From assembly GCA_030527795.1 (NCBI GenBank), contig JAUNAB010000011.1:26365-90364 (forward strand): a DNA stretch of 64,000 nucleotides. Direction: 5' to 3'. The number at the start of each line of letters is the position of its first letter. The first letter of the stretch is position 1. This stretch comes from Pasteurellaceae bacterium. GTDB taxonomy: Bacteria; Pseudomonadota; Gammaproteobacteria; Enterobacterales; Pasteurellaceae. The notes below the pieces were generated by a model that was given only the letters and a program-made list of their open reading frames with translations, was not told where the DNA came from and searched no databases. The position numbers were made by a program, and so were the translations under genes. Positions 58,772-64,000 of this stretch are shown here, in pieces.

Positions 58772-59301
58772 ATGACTAAATTAGAAAAAAACTTTACCTT
58801 TTTACAATCTATTTTTAAACAATTTTTTGAGCGTAAACAGATAAAGGACAAATTAAACAAATTTAGTGAAATAGACATTACAGGTTGGAAAAATTGGTTG
58901 CAAATTGAACTTGTACTATTTTTGCGTCATTGCCAGACCAAGTTTCTGAAGTATATAGAGAAGAAAAATTTAATTTAGATAAAAGAAAAAATAAAGAAAG
59001 AAATCAATGTTCAATTGATTTAATGATTAGACAAAGAAATGCCCATAGTTTTATTCCTATAGAAATTAAACAACATAAAACGGCATCTCAATGTATAAAT
59101 TATATGATTTGTGACATTCATAAGTATGAAACAATTAAACCAAGTGAACTATCAACAGATAGACTGCTATGGTGTATTGGTATTCATCAGATTGTTGAAA
59201 AAGAAACAATAATACGAATAATGAGAGAAAAAAACTTTGATACAAAATTTGTATACACCAATCCAATAAAAGATACAAACTTTATGATTACTATCTTTTA
59301 A
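58772..59301 (+). pseudogene. PD-(D/E)XK nuclease-like protein, interrupted by a one-base shift
   Basis: Frame 1 from ATG 58772 (after GAGGTTC) breaks at a run of five T (58919-58923). From there frame 2 carries on to a stop at 59301. With six T the product is one 176-residue protein: GWKNWLQIELVLFF then ASLPDQVSEVYREEKF and the rest. Asp83 in CSIDLMI and Glu98-Ile-Lys100 in PIEIKQ form a D...ExK signature of the PD-(D/E)XK fold; Glu46 in an upstream helix also fits. Very AT-rich compared with pgl and gnd. Function unknown; loss, phase variation or a sequencing slip cannot be told apart here. Confidence 0.7.
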
Positions 59302-59330
59302 TTAATTCCCCATATCAACAGGAGCAAAAA

Positions 59331-60785
59331 ATGTTACAAAAAGGCGATATTGGCGTTATCGGTTTAGCCGTAATGGGTCAAAATTTAATTTTAAATATGA
59401 ATGATCACGGTTTTAAAGTGGTCGCATATAACCGTACAACCTCAAAAGTAGATGAATTTCTACAAGGTGCAGCTAAAGGCACAAATATTATCGGAGCATA
59501 TTCATTACAAGATTTAGCGGATAAATTAGAAAAACCGCGTAAAATTATGTTAATGGTTCGTGCTGGGGATGTGGTTGATCAATTTATTGATAGCTTATTA
59601 CCTTATTTAGACCAAGGCGACATCATTATTGATGGTGGCAATTCAAACTATCCAGATACCAACCGCCGCGTGGCAGCATTGCGTGAAAAAGGCATTCGTT
59701 TTGTTGGAACAGGTGTATCTGGCGGAGAAGAAGGGGCACGTAATGGTCCTTCAATTATGCCAGGCGGAAATGAAGAAGCGTGGCAATACGTTAAACCAAT
59801 TTTACAAGCTATTTCTGCAAAAACCGACAAAGACGAACCTTGCTGTGATTGGGTTGGCAAAGACGGTTCAGGTCATTTTGTTAAAATGGTACATAACGGA
59901 ATTGAATATGGCGATATGCAATTAATCTGTGAAGCGTATCAGTTCTTAAAAGACGGATTAGGCTTAAGCTACGATGAAATGCAAACGATTTTCCAAGAAT
60001 GGAAAAAAACCGAGTTAGATAGCTATCTTATTGATATTACAACAGATATATTAGGTTATAAAGATACTGACGGCACACCATTAGTGGAAAAAATTCTAGA
60101 TACCGCGGGCCAAAAAGGCACAGGAAAATGGACAGGCATTAATGCTCTTGATTTAGGTATCCCATTAACATTAATTACTGAATCTGTATTCGCACGTTGT
60201 GTTTCATCATTTAAAGATCAACGTGTTGCCGCACAAAAACTCTTTGGGAAAACCATTGGTAAAGTTGAAGGAGACAAAGCACAATGGATTGAAGCGGTAC
60301 GTAAAGCATTGCTCGCATCTAAAATCATTTCCTATGCACAAGGTTTTATGCTTATTCGTGAAGCGTCTGAAAACTTTGGTTGGAATATCAATTACGGCGG
60401 TACCGCATTATTATGGCGTGAAGGTTGTATTATTCGTAGCCGTTTCTTAGGAAATATCCGCGATGCTTATCAAGCAAATCCAGACTTAGTTTTCCTTGGT
60501 TCAGACCCTTATTTTAAAGGTATTTTAGAAAACTGTTTAGGCGATTGGCGTAAAACCGTAGCAAAAGCCATTGAAGTAGGCATTCCAATGCCTTGTATGG
60601 CGTCCGCCATTACCTTCTTAGATGGTTATACCAGTGCACGTTTGCCTGCAAACTTATTGCAAGCACAACGCGATTACTTTGGTGCACACACTTATGAACG
60701 CACGGATAAACCGCGTGGTGAATTTTTCCATACTAATTGGACTGGTCACGGTGGCGATATCGCGTCAACCACTTACAACGTCTAA
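59331..60785 (+). CDS. gnd: 6-phosphogluconate dehydrogenase (decarboxylating)
   Basis: 484 residues; third step of the oxidative pentose phosphate path, gives ribulose-5-phosphate, CO2 and NADPH. Cofactor site GVIGLAVMGQNLILNM, and the catalytic block DGSGHFVKMVHNGIEYGDMQ with Lys and His residues. ACAGGAGC upstream. Complete; own terminator. Confidence 0.97.
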   Translation: MLQKGDIGVIGLAVMGQNLILNMNDHGFKVVAYNRTTSKVDEFLQGAAKGTNIIGAYSLQDLADKLEKPRKIMLMVRAGDVVDQFIDSLLPYLDQGDIIIDGGNSNYPDTNRRVAALREKGIRFVGTGVSGGEEGARNGPSIMPGGNEEAWQYVKPILQAISAKTDKDEPCCDWVGKDGSGHFVKMVHNGIEYGDMQLICEAYQFLKDGLGLSYDEMQTIFQEWKKTELDSYLIDITTDILGYKDTDGTPLVEKILDTAGQKGTGKWTGINALDLGIPLTLITESVFARCVSSFKDQRVAAQKLFGKTIGKVEGDKAQWIEAVRKALLASKIISYAQGFMLIREASENFGWNINYGGTALLWREGCIIRSRFLGNIRDAYQANPDLVFLGSDPYFKGILENCLGDWRKTVAKAIEVGIPMPCMASAITFLDGYTSARLPANLLQAQRDYFGAHTYERTDKPRGEFFHTNWTGHGGDIASTTYNV

Positions 60786-60795
60786 ACTTACATTT

Positions 60796-60828
60796 ATCGC
60801 TCATCAATTGATGAGCGATTTTTTTTGA
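60796..60828 (+). terminator. Terminator after gnd
   Basis: ATCGCTCATCAATTGATGAGCGAT, a 24-base near-palindrome (loop in the centre), then eight T; 10 bases after the stop. Confidence 0.92.
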
Positions 60829-60905
60829 ACTATTTAAATAATCACTAATCTAAGTTTGTGGGTAACAAGCCCGATTATCTTTATTTTGTTTTTAAAGGAA
60901 ACACC

Positions 60906-61229
60906 ATGAAAAAAATTCTTTCTGTTGCGTTCGCATCATTAGCATTATCTGCTTGTTCATCAGCAAGTAACGAACAACGTCCACAAGGTCCTCAAGGTCA
61001 ACCAGCAAACAATCCTGCGATTGAAAAAGCATTGCAAGAATGCCATCAAACCTTAGGTGATAGCAAAGATATGAGCAAACTAGATGCTTGTATGAAAGAA
61101 AAAGGTTTTGATAAACCAGCAGCACTAAATGAGCAAGCAGCTCAAGATAATGCCTCAACTGAGAAAGCAACAGCTAAAGCAAAGACAGCGAAAGCGAAAG
61201 TAAAACATAAAGTGAAATCAGAAAAATAA
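60906..61229 (+). CDS. Small Lys/Ala-rich lipoprotein
   Basis: 107 residues. Lipobox LSACSS with Cys at 18, a Pro/Gln linker (QRPQGPQGQPANNP), then a segment with two Cys (ECHQTLGDSKDMSKLDACMKEKGFDKP), and a basic tail (KATAKAKTAKAKVKHKVK). The tail could touch DNA or peptidoglycan, or just be low complexity. Function unknown. AAGGAAACACC precedes the ATG. Confidence 0.8.
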   Translation: MKKILSVAFASLALSACSSASNEQRPQGPQGQPANNPAIEKALQECHQTLGDSKDMSKLDACMKEKGFDKPAALNEQAAQDNASTEKATAKAKTAKAKVKHKVKSEK

Positions 61230-61262
61230 TTTGCCCAACACATAAAATATTCCGCAAAAAAA

Positions 61263-61272
61263 GACCGCGGTA
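61263..61272. repeat. Single uptake-type core next to a terminator
   Basis: GACCGCGGTA; core 61265-61270, in the spacer of two convergent genes. Confidence 0.6.
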
Positions 61273-61282
61273 TCAATAAAAA

Positions 61283-61307
61283 AACCACATTAAAATGTGG
61301 TTTTTTT
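61283..61307. terminator. Bidirectional terminator, lipoprotein / maoP
   Basis: AACCACAT, loop taaa, ATGTGGTT, with A-run before and T-run after; sits between convergent genes. Confidence 0.9.
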
Positions 61308-61321
61308 ACTATTACACCAAC

Positions 61322-61651
61322 TTATTCATTCGCACTAAAATCATCAACATTATCACCTACAACACCTGATAATGTATAAACGCGTTTATGACTTAAAATA
61401 CTCGAACGATATTTATCCCAAGTTTTCTCAAAAAAAGTCGTTGCAGGGCGTTCACCACGACAAAAAGCCACAAATAATTTCTCATTTTCTGTCACAGGCA
61501 CACGCTCGCCAAGATCTAAAGCTTTGAAAGCTTGACCGTATTGCTCTAAAGCCTGTGATTCTTTAATAGTATAATCGCCGTGACGTGAAAAACCTCGTGG
61601 GTAATTTTTATCATCAAAGAAACGACGCTCAACACTAAAACTTTCAGCCAT
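61322..61651 (-). CDS. maoP: Macrodomain Ori protein MaoP (YifE family)
   Basis: 109 residues. [25 protein letters not shown] and the [25 protein letters not shown] end are characteristic of YifE/MaoP, which in E. coli organises the Ori macrodomain through the maoS site. ATG at 61651 with GGAGTGAATAA upstream; three earlier codons ignored. Confidence 0.92.
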   Translation of the reverse strand: MAESFSVERRFFDDKNYPRGFSRHGDYTIKESQALEQYGQAFKALDLGERVPVTENEKLFVAFCRGERPATTFFEKTWDKYRSSILSHKRVYTLSGVVGDNVDDFSANE

Positions 61652-61700
61652 ATTATTCACTCCGTATTTTCAAATGGTGACGAATTAAATCAATTTTTTA

Positions 61701-62318
61701 CTATTTTTGCAACAAACCTTTGACGGTTTCCACATAATCCTTAATGAAATCATCAGGTGACAGCCCTTCTGGATTAACACGATATTTATTATTCACATAA
61801 AAATCAGGCACACCACGCACTTTGAATTGCTCAGTGAGATTATCCTGTTTACTCACTAACGCATTAACCGCAAAACTATTAATACCGCCATCAAATTGTT
61901 CCGCACTAATGCCGTTATCTAAGAAAATTTTGCGAATATCGTCCATTGATTTTATGCTATCGGCTTGTGCCGCATTAAATAATGGTGCTTTTACCTTCTC
62001 TTCAACCCCTAATGCCATCGCCAATGCCCACGCACGCGTTAAACTTTCAGATTCTCGCCCTAAAAAGTTAACGTGGTATTGCTTAAACGCTGTGCCTTTA
62101 GGTAACGCCTCTTTGACTTGCTGTGGGATTTTATATTCCATTTCAAAGGCATAACAATGTGGGCAATAAAAAGAGAAAAACTCAATCACTTCAGGTTGTG
62201 CTGAATGTGCCAATGTTGTCGTAACATATTGTTTACCTTCCGCTAATTCTGCTGCTTGCACATAAAATGTTGTCGCCGCACTTACTGCAACCATCAATGT
62301 TAAAAATGCTTTTTTCAT
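61701..62318 (-). CDS. dsbA: Thiol:disulfide interchange protein DsbA
   Basis: 205 residues with a signal peptide (MKKAFLTLMVAVSAATTFYVQA, then AEL). Thioredoxin-fold oxidase of the periplasm: active site FYCPHCYAFE, cis-Pro in VRGVPDFYVN. Follows yihD by 8 bases as in the E. coli yihD-dsbA region, though srkA is absent between them. Confidence 0.96.
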   Translation of the reverse strand: MKKAFLTLMVAVSAATTFYVQAAELAEGKQYVTTTLAHSAQPEVIEFFSFYCPHCYAFEMEYKIPQQVKEALPKGTAFKQYHVNFLGRESESLTRAWALAMALGVEEKVKAPLFNAAQADSIKSMDDIRKIFLDNGISAEQFDGGINSFAVNALVSKQDNLTEQFKVRGVPDFYVNNKYRVNPEGLSPDDFIKDYVETVKGLLQK

Positions 62319-62326
62319 AACTTACC

Positions 62327-62593
62327 TTATTTAATAATACCACGTGCTTTTAATAACGCGGTCTTGAAATCATCTTCGTAATCTTTTTTAATACCAGGGA
62401 TTGGCTCCAGCTTATCTTTATCTCGCATTTTAAGATGATAAATAATCACTTCATCTGTTAATTCCGAGATAGGCTTATCAAACCCCGCTTCATCTGCAAT
62501 TTGCTTTAAAATTTGCAACAAATGCAAATCAGGATCTTTAGACCAATATGGTTGTAAAAGTTCCAAAACTTCATTTAGACGATGACATTTCAT
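62327..62593 (-). CDS. yihD: YihD family protein (DUF1040)
   Basis: 88 residues, small soluble and acidic. [26 protein letters not shown] and YHLKMRD match YihD. Role unknown. ATG at 62593 preceded by AAGGAAAAACG; upstream codons rejected. Operon with dsbA; divergent from mobA as in related genomes. Confidence 0.9.
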   Translation of the reverse strand: MKCHRLNEVLELLQPYWSKDPDLHLLQILKQIADEAGFDKPISELTDEVIIYHLKMRDKDKLEPIPGIKKDYEDDFKTALLKARGIIK

Positions 62594-62658
62594 ACGTTTT
62601 TCCTTATTATAAGACAACTTTTCTCGATCATACTTGAATTAAAGGCGGTTGACAATTT

Positions 62659-63228
62659 ATGACAACAATCAGTGCTGTGATTTTAGCAGGCGGACGTGCC
62701 ACACGAATGAACGGAGCAGATAAAGGATTGCAACTATACCGAGGTCAATCTCTAGTTGCTCATATTTTACAACGCCTACGCCCCCAAGTAAGCCACATAT
62801 CCATTAATGCTAATCGCAATCTCGCTGAATATGTGAAATTTGGTGTACCTGTTTTTAGCGATGACCGACCGAATTTCCAAGGTCCGCTAAGTGGAATGCT
62901 CAGTGGATTAAAACGGGCAGAAACGGACGCAGTATTATTTGTGCCTTGTGATTGTCCTTTTCTTCCCCTCAATTTACTAGAAAAGCTCAAAACCGCGGAT
63001 CAAAATCACAATATTTTTAATGCGTATGCCAATGATGGCGAACGCTCACACCCAACATTCTGCTTACTCAACCGATCCATTGCCCCACAACTTGAAACCT
63101 ATTTAAACCAAGGTGAACGTCGTGTTCTCGCCTTTCTAAAAGCACAACAAGCCATTTCTATTAATTTTAACGAACAGAAAAATACCTTTATAAATTTTAA
63201 CTCTCTATCGGATTTAAATAAAAACTAA
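62659..63228 (+). CDS. mobA: Molybdenum cofactor guanylyltransferase MobA
   Basis: 189 residues; adds GMP to molybdopterin for DMSO reductase-type enzymes. N-terminal AVILAGGRATRMNGADKGLQ (nucleotide loop), the magnesium site FVPCDCPFLP and YANDGERSHPTFCLL. An A-variant uptake core is in the gene (62993-62998), read as KTADQ. 41 bases divergent from yihD start. No mobB follows. Confidence 0.95.
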   Translation: MTTISAVILAGGRATRMNGADKGLQLYRGQSLVAHILQRLRPQVSHISINANRNLAEYVKFGVPVFSDDRPNFQGPLSGMLSGLKRAETDAVLFVPCDCPFLPLNLLEKLKTADQNHNIFNAYANDGERSHPTFCLLNRSIAPQLETYLNQGERRVLAFLKAQQAISINFNEQKNTFINFNSLSDLNKN

Positions 63229-63457
63229 GGCAAAGAATTGATATAAATACAATTTAGAAAAAAACATTTTATATCTATAAAACCATTTGATTAAACAGAT
63301 ACCTAGTTGTATTATAATAAGGAAAAATGTTGTTTTGAAGAGAATTATGTCATTATCTCTTATTACATTTCCAATCTATTTCTTTGTTTAATTATATTAA
63401 AAATATAATTGTTTTACTCAAAGGTAAATTAATGAAAAGAAACTGAAGGAATTTAAT

Positions 63458-63969
63458 ATGAAAAAACCTCTAAAAGAGCACTTTTTGCCCTTTCACCAAT
63501 TGCTATGTTCTTAGCTTTCAATATCAACTCCTCCTATGCTGCAGATAAACAACCTACCCCTCAATCAAATGAAGATTTAATAAAACAAGTAGTAAAAGTA
63601 TCTCTCGAAGCTGATCTAGAAATTGCAAAATCTGTTGATAAAAACACCCGTGATATTAAAGCAACCAATGATAATCTTAAGAAAGTGGCCCTAGTATCTC
63701 GCGAAGCGGATGACGAAATTGCAAAATCTGTTGATAAAAACACCAGTGATATTAAATCAACCAATGATAATCTTAAGAAGGTGGCTCAAGTAGCTCGCGA
63801 AGCGGATGCCGAAATTGCAAAATCTGTTGATAAAAACACCAGTGATATTAAATCAACCAATGATAATCTTAAGAAGGTGGCTCAAGTAGCTCGCGAAGCG
63901 GATGCAGAAATTGCAAAGACTGTTGATAAAAATAGTGACTCAATTAAAGGGGCTGTACTAGATAACTAG
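63458..63969 (+). pseudogene. Secreted coiled-coil repeat protein, start interrupted by one missing A
   Basis: ATG at 63458 follows GAAGGA, a good site, but the run of six A after it puts the frame out by one. With seven A the protein reads MKKTSKRALFALSPIAMFL and on to AAD, a proper signal peptide, then the long frame seen from 63505: 170 residues in all. The mature part is three and a half 32-residue units (EADAEIAKSVDKNTSDIKSTNDNLKKVAQVAR type), a regular coiled coil with Asn at core sites. No membrane anchor or lipobox is seen before the stop at 63969. No family recognised; it recalls stalks of trimeric autotransporters. It could be phase-varied by the A tract, or a sequencing slip. Confidence 0.7.
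63607..63940 (+). repeat. Tandem 96-bp repeats in the coiled-coil gene
   Basis: Units begin at 63607, 63703, 63799 and 63895 (the last partial). The second and third are almost identical; the first and last differ more, as expected if the inner units arose last by unequal exchange. Confidence 0.93.
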
Positions 63970-64000
63970 GGAAATCTAATTTCAGGTTAGAATAATCCCT

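Noticed and set aside
63607..63940. Regular repeats that could suggest a CRISPR array
   Set aside because: Unit length is 96 bases with no unique spacers, and all units keep one reading frame with coiled-coil periodicity.

Overview
The window is chromosomal DNA from a Pasteurellaceae bacterium (Gammaproteobacteria). The evidence is family-typical gene orders (rpoE-rseA-rseB; secE-nusG-rplKAJL-rpoBC; nudC-hemE-yjaG-hupA; yibN-secB-gpsA-cysE; cysQ-zwf-pgl-gnd; a rimO-linked HMW1C-type N-glycosyltransferase) and an AT-rich genome full of short, oriented uptake-signal-like repeats. The core here is ACCGCGGTCAAAA. It keeps the GCGGTC of the two described Pasteurellaceae uptake signal dialects (AAGTGCGGT and ACAAGCGGTC) but differs upstream. 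I cannot name the genus from sequence alone.

Layout. 1-2.4 kb: sigma-E operon (rpoE-rseA-rseB, minus strand) with a sigma-E-type promoter, sdhE and mscL. 2.5-4.1 kb: metP-metS amino acid importer. 4.4-8.7 kb: serine hydrolase, yjjV-ppiA-ppiB, cysS. 8.7-11.7 kb: glycine-riboswitch-controlled alsT, a GNAT protein, yacG, and a CDF transporter with no C-terminal domain. 11.8-24 kb: RNA polymerase and ribosomal protein cluster, all minus strand, with the L10 leader and a rplL-rpoB hairpin. 24-26.6 kb: pirin and YcaC-like hydrolase divergent from a LysR regulator. 26.5-27.0 kb: a 282-bp tandem duplication spanning the lysR/glmS gene ends. 27-32.7 kb: glmS, a DeoR regulator, HU, yjaG, hemE, nudC. 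32.8-36.3 kb: envelope island (frameshifted XRE regulator, opacity-like porin, three lipoproteins, a secreted protein, a VOC protein) beside tRNA-Arg and tRNA-Pro. 36.8-46.2 kb: folD, ychJ, yihY-dtd, gltS, ridA, dcuA-like, yibN-secB-gpsA-cysE. 46.2-50.3 kb: trkA with a family-2 glycosyltransferase, then ftsEX. 50.4-53.8 kb: rimO and the cytoplasmic N-glycosyltransferase. 54-55.1 kb: slyD, rraB. 55.3-60.8 kb: cysQ and the oxidative pentose phosphate genes zwf-pgl-gnd, with a broken PD-(D/E)XK-like ORF before gnd. 60.9-63.2 kb: lipoprotein, maoP, yihD-dsbA, mobA. 63.4-64 kb: a secreted coiled-coil protein built from 96-bp repeats.

Most of the window is housekeeping. The most unusual features are: the CCGCGG-type uptake sequence dialect, often paired as terminator hairpins; the N-glycosyltransferase with a 41-residue lysine/alanine-rich tail; the repetitive coiled-coil secreted protein; three genes each broken by one missing base in a homopolymer; and two duplications at gene ends that contain the paired uptake repeats.
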